41,566 bases of DNA, taken from NCBI GenBank assembly GCA_002392915.1, contig DGHQ01000022.1:1-41566 (forward strand), written 5' to 3'. The translations under genes and the position numbers were made by a program. Of the stretch, positions 25,301 to 33,653 are shown piece by piece. Below the pieces are notes generated by a model that was not told where the DNA came from, did not search any database, and saw only the letters and a list, made by a program, of their open reading frames with translations. This stretch comes from Bacteroidales bacterium UBA3844. Its GTDB lineage: Bacteria > Bacteroidota > Bacteroidia > Bacteroidales > Paludibacteraceae. How positions within the stretch are numbered: the first letter of the stretch is position 1; each line of letters starts with the position of its first letter.

Positions 25301-28300
25301 TCGATTTGTCGACGGTGCCATCACCTGTTTTGCAAACGACTGCCACAGGTTCAATCGTATGTGCTCCTACCACCGTTTCCTTCACTGTCTCAGGAGATAA
25401 TCTTACGACATGGGATTGGGAATACAGAAAGAAAGGAGAGAATGATTTTTCAAAATGGGATGCAGGAAGCACACAGACAACGAATGATTTTGAAATCACG
25501 GAGGAAACTTCATTCAGAGTGTCATCCGCCGTGGCAAGCACAAACGTCTGTAAAGCCGCTTATTCAGACATCATCACTATTGAGGCTGAAAACAAACCTG
25601 TATTCTCTTTGATTTTGGACAAAGATAGAGTGTGTGAAAATGGAGATGTTGAATTGACTCTTGTGACAAATGAAACATATGATCCATCTCAGATTACAGC
25701 TACAGCCAACGGCAATGCTATAACACTTAAAAACAACAAATACACAACTGCGATTACCGAGACAACCAAGTTTGAGGTGACTGTTTCAGGAAAGGTTTGT
25801 GCCGAAACAAAATTCGACACAACTGCATATGTCGACCATCCGCTTTCATTCACATTATCTGCAGACAAAACTAAAATTTGTGAAGGAGAGGATGTCACAT
25901 TCACTGTGACAGGAGAATCAAATGGAATCGTTTGGTATAAGAGTACAGACGGTAATAAATATACAGAGTTCACACCTGAAAGTGGAAACAAAATCACACC
26001 AGACGAAACAATCTACGTCTATGCAGGAACACCAAGCGATGGAGCGTGTGGAGCATTCAAAGTTGACCCTATAAAGATCGAAGTGGAGAAACCAATTTCT
26101 TTTGACTTGATAAGTGATGTGAATGGAAAAATATGTGCCGGAACAGAGGTTAATTTAGCAGTCAAAAACTTAGTCGGCACACCAAACTCATCCAAATGGG
26201 AGAAGAATGATATAGAGATAAACGCAGTGTCATCCTATAAAGACACTCCAGTAAGCACGTCCACTTACAAAGTCACTTTGAATGGAGATGTCTGTCCATC
26301 TGTCGAGCAAAAGATAAAAATAGAGGTGGAGAGCGCGGACGCATTGACTCTGACAGCCGACAAATCATTGATTTGTGAAGGAGAAAGTGTGACATTGACA
26401 AAAGACTATGGCACAAATGATCCCGCCTCGGTAACATGGTGGAGCGAAACAGACGGAATGAAAACCAAGATTTCTGAAATCAGCACCGTCGCACCAAACA
26501 AATCGACGTCATACTATTTGAGTGTCAAAGGATCTGTTTGTGATGAGGTTTATTCACAGCCAGCCATCGTAGAGGTAGAACCAAAAATTGATTTCGAATT
26601 GAAATCAGATGTCAAGGATCTTGTTTGTGAAGGAACAGAAGTGACTCTAGAATTGGATTTGAAGAGTGGAAATCCAGAAAATGTAACATTCACAGCAAAC
26701 GGAAATCCTGATTCATACGATATTGTTAAGAAAAAGGTTTATAAAGCGACTCCTGCTGAGGAGACAAAATATGAATTGACGTTGCAAGGATCCGCATGTT
26801 CCGCAGAGACCCAGAGCATCAATATAAAGATTCAGAAACAACCAAAACTTTCCGTGACTATTGATAAGACAGGAGTTTGTGAAGAAGAATCAGTAACAAT
26901 CACTCCGACAGCAGAGAATGTGGATGATTTGATTTGGAAAGCAGGTTCAGATGGCGTTTATTTCTGGGATCTAGATACTGGTATGACTGAAAAAACATTT
27001 ATTGTTCCAGGTAGAAATTTTATTCCAAAAGGAACTATAATATACTCTATCATAACCAAAAATGACAGTGCTTGCGAACCGATTGTTTGGACACAAAAAG
27101 TGGAGATTGAAGAAAAATTTACTGTTTCTTTCAAATATAATCAAGATTATTTAAGTTTTTGTCCTGGATATGAGACTGAGGTAGATGCATACATAGACAA
27201 ACCTAATGACAATATGAAATATGAATGGACCAAAAGTGTCGACGGCATTAACTTCAGTACAATCACACCAACAGAAGATCCAAGAATTATAAAGACAGTA
27301 TTTGATACGACAACCACTTTTTCACTAAAGGTATCAGGAAAATATTGTGAGGATTCTGACACAACAACATTCAATGTAAAAAAGGTTCCTACAATGACTC
27401 TTGAAGTATCATCTGATAGTGTTTGTGAAGGTGATAAAATAACATTCACCACTAAATTTTCATCAGCAAATGCCGATGAAAACAATATACTTGTTTTATC
27501 TGACTATGACATTGAAATATATAATGAAAATACAGATTATGGAGAATGGGGAGACTATTTGACATGGCTGGATCATTGGAATTCCGAATTTTATGGCTAT
27601 GGACAGGCTGTAGATGAATATACAGAAGTAAAGTATCCAAATAAGACAGATGTTTACACAGTTTTTGCATGGACACAGGACGGATGTAAAATAAAGCCAA
27701 TAGAAAAAAAAATCTATGTTGAAAAAGCCATTTCACTTGATGTCCCTTCCGACACATCGCTATGTGAGGGTGGAGAAGTGAAATTTTCTGTTGACGGAAG
27801 CAAGGGCTACAAATATATCTGGACTATCAATGGAGACACAGTGTCTAAAAACTATAAGTTCACATACGATGGAGACGAGCCAGCAAATGTAAAACTTGAA
27901 GTGAATGGAAAGATTTGTAAGGAAACATACAATATTGCGATCAATGTAGTGCCGACACCGCATATTGTTTCGGTGGAGGAGAGTGGAGCCAACGCATTTG
28001 AAGTCGCAGCAGAAGGTGGCAGCGGAGCATATCTGTTTGATTTTGGCGACGGTTATCAGCCATCGTCGACATTAAGTCCAGCCACATACGGACGCACATA
28101 TAAAGTCAAAGTCAAAGATGAGTTAGGATGTGAATCAGACACCACTATCAAGACTCCGACTTACGAGTTGGAATTTCCTGTAAGTTTCACACCTAACGGA
28201 GACGGGGAAAATGACGTGTGGAAGATCAATAATATTGACAAATATCCAGGAGCGACGGTAAAGATCTTCGACCGTTTTGGCAAAAAGCTGTGTGAAATGA

Positions 28301-28434
28301 AAGCAGCCGAGATGGATGCGTGGGATGGCACATATAATGGAAGAGCCCTACCGTCTACCGACTATTGGTATGAGATTCAGATTGATGAGATCGACAAAAC
28401 ATACATTGGACATTTCACACTGATAAGAAATTGA
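22312..28434 (+). CDS. Giant Ig-repeat surface protein with T9SS type B sorting domain
   Basis: 2040 aa, with an alternative ATG two codons later. Signal peptide about 1-27 (ending FSQS). Two jelly-roll-like lectin/CBM-type segments occur near residues 30-250 and 390-600 (WNLVWQEDFGV and LRILWSEDFGVCD mark their starts). Then follow about ten Ig-like repeats, each opening with a motif such as ICEGEDVTFTV, LICEGESVTLT or VCEGTEVTLEL and closing with GKVC, GDVC or GSVC. The C-terminus (FPVSFTPNGDGENDVWKINN, VKIFDRFGKKL, WDGTYNGRALPSTDYWYEI) is a classic gliding-motility-associated type B sorting domain. Type B cargo such as SprB-like adhesins is exported by T9SS and held at the surface. An adhesin or cell-surface filament role is likely. 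Confidence 0.9.
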   Translation: MNMKNFIKIIRCLTTATFLQFSATVFSQSWNLVWQEDFGVVPDSVYSDFADPSKTMPGHKCAKQGQAVQDGFYAIVSHVYNEPMGSWWYEIDDHTGNKDGGLLLCNTDGSLEGEIIYKQKIEFPICSTNKYKFVMYAGGSTNFGGILPSLEMTVLASDGSLLGQTKTGGIPMLYSSYDWSVPPTWSKYEVEFDPGNYEWVEFQLINRAECTAEGETPGTKWDDECQCNKISCGSGNDFVLDDIQLFRQDAETVPDPDITNNSLVEETNQNGCLYSSSYSIPSKVLDDWHQLYKNIYFLWQESEDGYTWNDIAEPISGIDKTKTVLDVDATKSMQYRVIITGADESEAKAKEIAKQISKNGGPDDGCYLFSISNTLSAALPKPDCKYRKNLRILWSEDFGVCDTMELKTHPNAPGTFYEDDGVAEFDAGKYVITSCPSLAIIQSKSWNVNPERDSKNAKDSKGKVGGAFLYGKTSVTDTVIYITDFAGPFCNCKAYMLNVDVFKNVDWGTLPIRIEVLDGKDVIGEASGVIPGGQGGWITLSAPFQLPSDFKKSLTLKISCSTKYIDGNKQIKDAEKNVSFGIDNITVAVCGETMPETSVYIDGDKSLQFLSGFDCTDEKTHTIDFDGKADWIDQYPNAAFIWQTSVDGGATWSNLSASSTSIEYEYTGDLESLYRVVIGETETVAEEVAATGRHKDECSIYYITDVVGFKCKESGCRAPKFSFDTDDEVKTIDTVFCSTPDAIDIKVIQTNKANVDDFYIATMGADKKYEAAKVMSPAPTSTDNIWKISLDKKSANYMIYAINDTCKSDTLYINVDVREPIELKPVDDQMFCGTEKPVVEMELASGNAESILLKYGSHEGKAEVVLMKSEVKFADIASKVGDVDVTAYAISKDGKCKSEEIIFHVDYEDEPDFTFNANTNIVCKSEKAELDLKITPTHNSKNHVYEIKGSDGSTVDIDDLVVFPTEKTTYTATATSEVCKSNKSEDVEIDVELPQAIDLSTVPSPVLQTTATGSIVCAPTTVSFTVSGDNLTTWDWEYRKKGENDFSKWDAGSTQTTNDFEITEETSFRVSSAVASTNVCKAAYSDIITIEAENKPVFSLILDKDRVCENGDVELTLVTNETYDPSQITATANGNAITLKNNKYTTAITETTKFEVTVSGKVCAETKFDTTAYVDHPLSFTLSADKTKICEGEDVTFTVTGESNGIVWYKSTDGNKYTEFTPESGNKITPDETIYVYAGTPSDGACGAFKVDPIKIEVEKPISFDLISDVNGKICAGTEVNLAVKNLVGTPNSSKWEKNDIEINAVSSYKDTPVSTSTYKVTLNGDVCPSVEQKIKIEVESADALTLTADKSLICEGESVTLTKDYGTNDPASVTWWSETDGMKTKISEISTVAPNKSTSYYLSVKGSVCDEVYSQPAIVEVEPKIDFELKSDVKDLVCEGTEVTLELDLKSGNPENVTFTANGNPDSYDIVKKKVYKATPAEETKYELTLQGSACSAETQSINIKIQKQPKLSVTIDKTGVCEEESVTITPTAENVDDLIWKAGSDGVYFWDLDTGMTEKTFIVPGRNFIPKGTIIYSIITKNDSACEPIVWTQKVEIEEKFTVSFKYNQDYLSFCPGYETEVDAYIDKPNDNMKYEWTKSVDGINFSTITPTEDPRIIKTVFDTTTTFSLKVSGKYCEDSDTTTFNVKKVPTMTLEVSSDSVCEGDKITFTTKFSSANADENNILVLSDYDIEIYNENTDYGEWGDYLTWLDHWNSEFYGYGQAVDEYTEVKYPNKTDVYTVFAWTQDGCKIKPIEKKIYVEKAISLDVPSDTSLCEGGEVKFSVDGSKGYKYIWTINGDTVSKNYKFTYDGDEPANVKLEVNGKICKETYNIAINVVPTPHIVSVEESGANAFEVAAEGGSGAYLFDFGDGYQPSSTLSPATYGRTYKVKVKDELGCESDTTIKTPTYELEFPVSFTPNGDGENDVWKINNIDKYPGATVKIFDRFGKKLCEMKAAEMDAWDGTYNGRALPSTDYWYEIQIDEIDKTYIGHFTLIRN

Positions 28435-28458
28435 CGGTTAAAAAATGTTAATATTTAA

Positions 28459-28500
28459 AATCCGTACTGCTATCAACAAGTGGTACGGATTCTTTATTTT
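28459..28500 (+). terminator. Terminator of the giant T9SS protein gene
   Basis: A 9-bp perfect inverted repeat (AATCCGTAC 28459-28467, GTACGGATT 28483-28491) is followed by a T-rich run. Confidence 0.85.
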
Positions 28501-28511
28501 TTGTTTTTTTG

Positions 28512-28519
28512 TAATTTTG
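28512..28519 (+). promoter_or_regulatory. -7 box for the frameshifted T9SS protein gene
   Basis: TAATTTTG 40 bases upstream of the ATG at 28559, so the earlier in-frame ATG at 28445 (inside the previous gene's terminator region) is not used. Confidence 0.5.
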
Positions 28520-28558
28520 CACTCGAAATCTATAAATCAACTTTTAAGTCATAAATTA

Positions 28559-29855
28559 ATGCGTATGAATAAAAAAATACTCTTATCGATGTTGATGGTT
28601 ATCATTTCAACATTGTTTTCGTTTGCAATGTCAGATGATTATGATCCTAACTATAAATTACAGCATCGTAATGTCTTTGTTATGTCAGCAGATTCTACAC
28701 AGGGATATGCTTCGCTGTCAAACATTAGTACAGCGGTAGGAGATTCTCTAGAACTGTATGCGAAACCTAATTATGGTTTTACATTTGATCGTTGGGAATC
28801 TGTAAAAGGTTTGTCTACAGACACAGTGTCAGATAATGACACTATTTTGGCATATTTCAAAGAGTTGCCTAAATATAATCTTACTTTTATCTCGGAAGAT
28901 ACAACCCAAGGATTCGTATACGGAGGAAATGGTCTTTGGTATGAAGGCAAAATCATGGAGAGAGACTGGCTTTTTTATCCACATGATCCCGCTTTGATTT
29001 TCGAATCTAAAAACGGATACCATTTTTCTTATTGGGAAACCAATATGGGAAATCTTAAAGATATTTGGGATTATTACTTGACCGCTTGATACTATCATTC
29101 TTCATTTTGAAAAAGATACAGTTCCAATGGGATATTTGAATTTGAGGATCGAACGAACCGACACATTGGATCTATATGGTAATCTTTTATTCCGTGAAAG
29201 TTATCAAACATCAGAAATAAAAGATTCTGCTATTGTCACTAATTTGGCAACAAAAGAAACGTTTTGCTCTGATATAGTCTCTCTAAGTAATTATGTATTT
29301 GCTTATGGTGACACTTTATTGGTTTCTGTTAAGTCAAATGACGATTTTAAAAATGATTCTGTTTATACATTTGTATATGATGACTCATCAAGACATTATA
29401 TTTATAAAGAGATTGAATTGACTAGACCAATGCAAATTGTGAAATTGGAGGAAGCTGAAGGAGATTCTTTCAATGTAGATATCATTATCGCCACAATTAA
29501 TAATTACTATCCTGATTATAAATGGGAAGGAAATGGTCGTTATGCAAAGGGAGACACAATTAATGTTTGTATTGAGAAACCTCTTTATTATGAAATGGGA
29601 TCTGTTTTATATAGAGTACCAAATGACTCTTGTTTTTCTTTTGTCGTGAAAAATGACATCAACATAGTATTATTACAGGATTATCCAATAGGTGTCGACC
29701 TAGTCGCTGCAGAAAAGGAAAGTGATCCATTTGTCAATGTCTACACAATCAATGGATATCTGTTGAAACAGCATGTCAAAGAGAGTGAAGCACTTGACGG
29801 ACTAAACAAAGGTCTGTATATTGTAGGCAGAAAAAAAGTGTTTGTTAGAAGATAA
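28559..29855 (+). pseudogene. Frameshifted gene for a secreted InlB-type-repeat protein with T9SS sorting domain
   Basis: The N-terminal part (ATG at 28559; MNKKILLSMLMVIISTLFSF signal) stops at 29087-29089. The next frame, open from 29082, continues the protein without a break: LT-A then DTIILHFEKDTVPMGYL. Removing one T from the TT at 29086-29087 joins them into a single protein of about 431 aa. It has repeats of the type VGDSLELYAKPNYGFTFDRW, like the divergent InlB B-repeat, and a type A-like sorting domain (VNVYTINGYLLKQ, LNKGLYIVGRKKVFVRR). No slippery sequence is present, so decay, phase variation by mutation or a sequencing error are the options. Both halves still have good coding character, so the change is recent. 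Confidence 0.8.
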
Positions 29856-29877
29856 TATCTAATTCACTTTAGAATTA

Positions 29878-29920
29878 TGAAGGGTCGTCCGTTTTATTTC
29901 GGTTGACCCTTCATGTTTTT
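29878..29920 (+). terminator. Terminator downstream of the frameshifted T9SS gene
   Basis: A 9-bp inverted repeat (TGAAGGGTC 29878-29886, GACCCTTCA 29905-29913) is followed by TGTTTTT. Confidence 0.85.
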
Positions 29921-29944
29921 ATGTTATAAATCAATAAAATTTTG

Positions 29945-29952
29945 TATCTTTG
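29945..29952 (+). promoter_or_regulatory. -7 box of the ABC-F/gldB operon
   Basis: TATCTTTG, followed by a leader of about 40 bases before the ATG at 29996. The -33 element is weak. Confidence 0.5.
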
Positions 29953-29995
29953 CAAAAATTTTGAAATTCAACACGAAAATTAATAAAATTATATA

Positions 29996-31615
29996 ATGAT
30001 TACAGCGTCTGATATTGTAGTTCAATTTGGAAAGCGTATCCTTTTCCAAGATGTAAATCTAAAGTTCACACCAGGCAACTGCTACGGAATCATCGGAGCA
30101 AACGGTGCAGGAAAATCAACATTTCTAAAGGTGATCAGCGGAGACTTGACTCCGACAAAAGGTAGTGTCACTATTGCCCCAGGAGAGCGTTTGTCTGTGC
30201 TTCGTCAGGATCACTACGCATTCGATGAGTGCACTGTTATCGAGACTGTGCTTCGTGGTCATGAGCCATTGTGGAATGTGATGCAGGAAAAAGACGCTAT
30301 CTACGCAAAACCAGAGATGACAGACGAGGACGGTATCCGTGCATGTGAGCTTGAGGAGAAGTTCGCTGAAATGGACGGTTGGAATGCAGAGAGCGACGCT
30401 GCTGCTTTGCTTTCCGGTCTGGGCATCAAAGAGGAGTTGCACTACAAGTTGATGAAGGAGTTGAGTGGTAAAGAGAAGGTGCGTGTGCTATTGGCACAGG
30501 CTTTGTTTGGAAAACCAGACAATCTGCTTCTCGACGAGCCTACCAACGACCTTGACCTTGAGACAGTGATGTGGCTTGAGGAATACTTGTCTAATTTCGA
30601 AAACACAGTGCTTGTCGTTTCCCACGACCGTCACTTCTTGGACAGCGTATGTACACACACTGTGGATATCGACTACGGTAAAATCTCAATGTTCGCTGGT
30701 AACTACAGCTTCTGGTACGAGTCTAGCCAGCTGGCTCTTCGTCAGCGCGCTCAACAGAATAAAAAGGCTGAGGAGAAGAAGAAAGAGCTTCAGGAATTCA
30801 TCCAACGTTTCTCTGCCAATGTGGCTAAGAGTAAGCAGACTACTTCAAGAAAGAAGATGTTGGAGAAACTTAATATCGAGGAGATCCAACCGTCTACACG
30901 TAAATATCCAGGCATCATCTTCACTCCTAAACGTGAGCCAGGCAACAAGGTTCTTGAGGTTAAGGGATTGGCTGCAAGCATTGAAGGAGATGTTCTTTTC
31001 AAGGATGTCACTTTCCAGGTTGAGAAGGATGACAAGATTGTATTCGTGAGCCACGACCCACGTGCCATGACCGCTTTGTTTGAGATCATCAACGGCAATA
31101 TCAAGGCTGATGCTGGTCAGTACAGCTGGGGTGAGGACACTATCACAAGCGCATACCTTCCAATGGACAACACTAAATTCTTCACTTCTGATTTGAGTTT
31201 GGTGGATTGGCTATCTCAGTATTCAGAGGACACAACAGAAAGTTATGTCCGTGGATTCTTGGGCAGAATGTTGTTCTCTGGAGAAGAGATCTACAAAAAA
31301 TGTAATGTGCTTTCCGGAGGTGAGAAGATGAGATGTATGATCTCACGTATGATGCTTAAGGACGCCAACCTTCTATGTTTGGATTCTCCAACCAACCATT
31401 TGGATTTGGAATCAATCCAGGCATTCAACAACACTTTGAAGACATTCAAAGGTGTAATCCTAATGTCGAGCCACGACCATGAGTTTATTCAGACTGTTTG
31501 TAACCGTGTGATTGAGCTTACTCCAAACGGAATCATCGACAAACGTATGGACTACGACGATTATATCTCTGATGATTCTATCAAAGAGTTGAAAGCTAAA
31601 TTGTACGCTAAATAA
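29996..31615 (+). CDS. ABC-F family ATPase, YbiT-like, with degenerate second ATPase site
   Basis: 539 aa, two ABC ATPase domains without membrane segments, joined by a charged linker (about 240-320), as in ribosome-associated ABC-F translation factors. Domain 1 has Walker A GANGAGKST (34-42), signature LSGKEK and Walker B NLLLDEPTND. Domain 2 has signature LSGGEKMRC, but the Walker A position reads FVSHDPRAMT (350-359). The Walker B Glu is replaced by Ser (CLDSPTNHLD, D463-S464). So one nucleotide site lacks its P-loop and one lacks its catalytic Glu. Related proteins in Bacteroidota and Firmicutes have similar degeneracy as I recall, so this is probably a subfamily trait. It lies 9 bases upstream of gldB. 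Confidence 0.9.
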   Translation: MITASDIVVQFGKRILFQDVNLKFTPGNCYGIIGANGAGKSTFLKVISGDLTPTKGSVTIAPGERLSVLRQDHYAFDECTVIETVLRGHEPLWNVMQEKDAIYAKPEMTDEDGIRACELEEKFAEMDGWNAESDAAALLSGLGIKEELHYKLMKELSGKEKVRVLLAQALFGKPDNLLLDEPTNDLDLETVMWLEEYLSNFENTVLVVSHDRHFLDSVCTHTVDIDYGKISMFAGNYSFWYESSQLALRQRAQQNKKAEEKKKELQEFIQRFSANVAKSKQTTSRKKMLEKLNIEEIQPSTRKYPGIIFTPKREPGNKVLEVKGLAASIEGDVLFKDVTFQVEKDDKIVFVSHDPRAMTALFEIINGNIKADAGQYSWGEDTITSAYLPMDNTKFFTSDLSLVDWLSQYSEDTTESYVRGFLGRMLFSGEEIYKKCNVLSGGEKMRCMISRMMLKDANLLCLDSPTNHLDLESIQAFNNTLKTFKGVILMSSHDHEFIQTVCNRVIELTPNGIIDKRMDYDDYISDDSIKELKAKLYAK

Positions 31616-31624
31616 TCGTAGAAA

Positions 31625-32680
31625 ATGAAATTTGCCGTTAGACTGATATCATCGATTTTCGCTGCAGCCACACTCGTCGGTTGCGGATCAAGATCAGAGG
31701 ATAGATTTTCTAAAGTGGCTATCCCAGAAGAGAATAGGGTAGACGTTGAGTTCCGTCGACTGGATAAAGAGTTGACGGGATTGAACTATGCCAACTCAGC
31801 ATCAGAGTTCGCAAAACTGAAGGATGTCTATGCTGCAGAAGACTCGTCGGATATGAATTTTCTTGACATCTACACAGAAGCCGTTTTAAATATCGGAAAT
31901 GTGGATCAGATGGAGACAAGGAATATCATCCAGAAATTCGCTACCGGCAAACCATATTGCGAGTTTTTCCAAGATGCAGATTCTGTTTTTCCAGATATGT
32001 CTGCTGAAAAACAAGAGCTTGACAACGCATTCTCGATCCTGAAGACTAATCTTCCCGACATGAATGTGCCAAAGCAATATGTGGCTATAGTGTCGGGATT
32101 CTATTCTAATGTGTTGTGCACTAAAAGCCGTTTGGGATTCTCTCTTGAATATTATCTCGGAGCGAATTATCCAAATTATAAATATGTCGACGGATTGTAC
32201 GACTACATGATCTGCAACTACCGACGTGAAAAATTGGTTTCAGATGGCGTATTTTGTTGGCTGTCGACGGAATACGAGTTCAAAGAGTCTGCCCCAACAT
32301 TGTTGCAAAAGATCATCTATCTTGGAAAATTGGTGTATTTGACTTCAGTATCTTTGCCAAATGAAGATCTCCACACAATCCTAGGCTACACACCTGACCA
32401 ATATGAATGGTGTTGCCAAAATGAGGCACAAATGTGGCACTATATGGCAGAGTACAAGCATCTGTTCAACACCGACCGTCTGACAGTAGGCAAATATTGT
32501 GATCCAGCACCGTCGACTGCATTCTTTCCTCAGGATTCTCCTGGAAGAAGCGGATTGTTTGTCGGCTACAATATAGTGAAAGCTTATTTGGATGCCAATA
32601 CTAATGTGACACTTCAGGAGCTGATGAACAACAACGACGCATCAGAAATTCTGGAAATGTCTGGATATAATCCAAAATAA
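31625..32680 (+). CDS. gldB: GldB-like gliding motility/T9SS-associated lipoprotein
   Basis: 351 aa. Lipoprotein signal with LVGC (Cys20). The body matches GldB: VEFRRLDKELTG near the N-terminus, LNIGNVD, YGFYSNVLCTKSRLGFSLEYYLGANYPNY-type segment (VSGFYSNVLCT, LGFSLEYYLGANYPNY), a CQNEAQMWHYMAE segment and the C-terminal PGRSGLFVGYNIVKAYL. GldB is required for gliding in Flavobacterium johnsoniae; in non-gliding Bacteroidales its role is less clear. Co-transcribed with the ABC-F gene (9-base gap) and ended by a terminator at 32708. It fits the abundance of T9SS cargo in the window. Confidence 0.85.
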   Translation: MKFAVRLISSIFAAATLVGCGSRSEDRFSKVAIPEENRVDVEFRRLDKELTGLNYANSASEFAKLKDVYAAEDSSDMNFLDIYTEAVLNIGNVDQMETRNIIQKFATGKPYCEFFQDADSVFPDMSAEKQELDNAFSILKTNLPDMNVPKQYVAIVSGFYSNVLCTKSRLGFSLEYYLGANYPNYKYVDGLYDYMICNYRREKLVSDGVFCWLSTEYEFKESAPTLLQKIIYLGKLVYLTSVSLPNEDLHTILGYTPDQYEWCCQNEAQMWHYMAEYKHLFNTDRLTVGKYCDPAPSTAFFPQDSPGRSGLFVGYNIVKAYLDANTNVTLQELMNNNDASEILEMSGYNPK

Positions 32681-32707
32681 TTTGATTATCAAAGAAATAT
32701 AACAAAA

Positions 32708-32746
32708 GAACTATATTCATGTAAAAACGTGTTATAGTTCCTTTTT
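32708..32746 (+). terminator. Terminator of the ABC-F/gldB operon
   Basis: An 8-bp inverted repeat (GAACTATA 32708-32715, TATAGTTC 32733-32740) is followed by a T-run. Confidence 0.75.
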
Positions 32747-32758
32747 GATTTTCAATCT

Positions 32759-33541
32759 ATGATTAATTCAATATTACATATTTTATCTTTCTTTGTGGTT
32801 TTGACAATAATTCCTACTTCTTGTTATTTAAGTCCACAAAGAGAATCCGACACATCTGAAAAAGGACTTAAAGGCAAAGTAAAATATGTAAAACTGAACG
32901 AATCATATACAGAAGAATATAATAAAGACGGATACCTCGTAAAATTTATTTATCCGTGCAACGATTATGATGAATACAAGTATGATTGGCATGGCTACCT
33001 CAAAGAAATGACATCTGCACATTTACTTGACTACAAAATAACTTGTGATAACACTTTTGACAATGAGGGGAGGATTGTGCACATAGTAAGTTACGAAAAC
33101 AATGATGGAGATAAATCGGTGATTTCAGAAACGTTTTTCACTTATGATGATCAAGGAAATCTTGCTACAAAAGAGACTCTCCACCCAGAAGATTCCTTAA
33201 AACTATTTTTTAAATACACTTACGACAATAAAAACCGTAAGTTTGAAATCAACGCTTTTATCTCTGATAAAGATACAGAATCCAATATCGTTGAAAAATA
33301 CGACACATTGGGCAATGTGTTAGAGCAGGTCAACCACAACGATACAATAAAGAAAATTATATATTTCTATGACTCTCTAGGTTTTATTTCCGAAAAAAGA
33401 TTCTTTGACACAAAAGACAGTATCATAGAAAAAGAGATATTTCGTTGTGACGAGCATGGCAACTGGCTAGAGAGACAGCGTGTTGACAACAACGGAAATG
33501 TCTTGGAAAAAGAAACAAGAGAAATAGAGTATTTCGACTAG
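32759..33541 (+). CDS. Lipoprotein with YD-type repeats
   Basis: 260 aa. Signal with IPTSC (Cys22), so a lipoprotein. The rest is built of repeats such as YTEEYNKDGYLVKFIY, NTFDNEGRIVHIVSY, FFTYDDQGNLATKET, KYDTLGNVLEQVNH and YDSLGFISEKRFF, like the YD repeats of RHS-type beta shells. Length and lack of an RHS core argue against a polymorphic toxin. Function unknown; envelope location. It is flanked by terminators, so it is transcribed alone, but no clear promoter is seen in the short gap after 32746. Confidence 0.75.
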   Translation: MINSILHILSFFVVLTIIPTSCYLSPQRESDTSEKGLKGKVKYVKLNESYTEEYNKDGYLVKFIYPCNDYDEYKYDWHGYLKEMTSAHLLDYKITCDNTFDNEGRIVHIVSYENNDGDKSVISETFFTYDDQGNLATKETLHPEDSLKLFFKYTYDNKNRKFEINAFISDKDTESNIVEKYDTLGNVLEQVNHNDTIKKIIYFYDSLGFISEKRFFDTKDSIIEKEIFRCDEHGNWLERQRVDNNGNVLEKETREIEYFD

Positions 33542-33577
33542 GTAGCCTTGTAAATTTGTCATATTATAAAACAAAGA

Positions 33578-33620
33578 GTATGCCAATTTGTCGTATATTC
33601 AATCTGGCATACAATTTGAT
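33578..33620 (+). terminator. Terminator of the YD-repeat lipoprotein gene
   Basis: An 8-bp inverted repeat (GTATGCCA 33578-33585, TGGCATAC 33605-33612) is followed by a T-rich run. Confidence 0.7.
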
Positions 33621-33653
33621 TTTTATGAGATGTAATATTTTTTAAATTTGAAC

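Noticed and set aside
29082..29090. Programmed ribosomal frameshift in the T9SS cargo gene
   Set aside because: The overlap (ACCGCTTGA) has no X-XXY-YYZ slippery heptamer or downstream hairpin of note; a single-base mutation is simpler.
32759..33541. RHS polymorphic toxin
   Set aside because: Only 260 aa, lipidated, no RHS core motif and no variable toxin tail.
33643..33650. TAAATTTG as the promoter -7 box of lon
   Set aside because: It overlaps the position just before the ATG at 33654 and would start the message at or inside the first codons.
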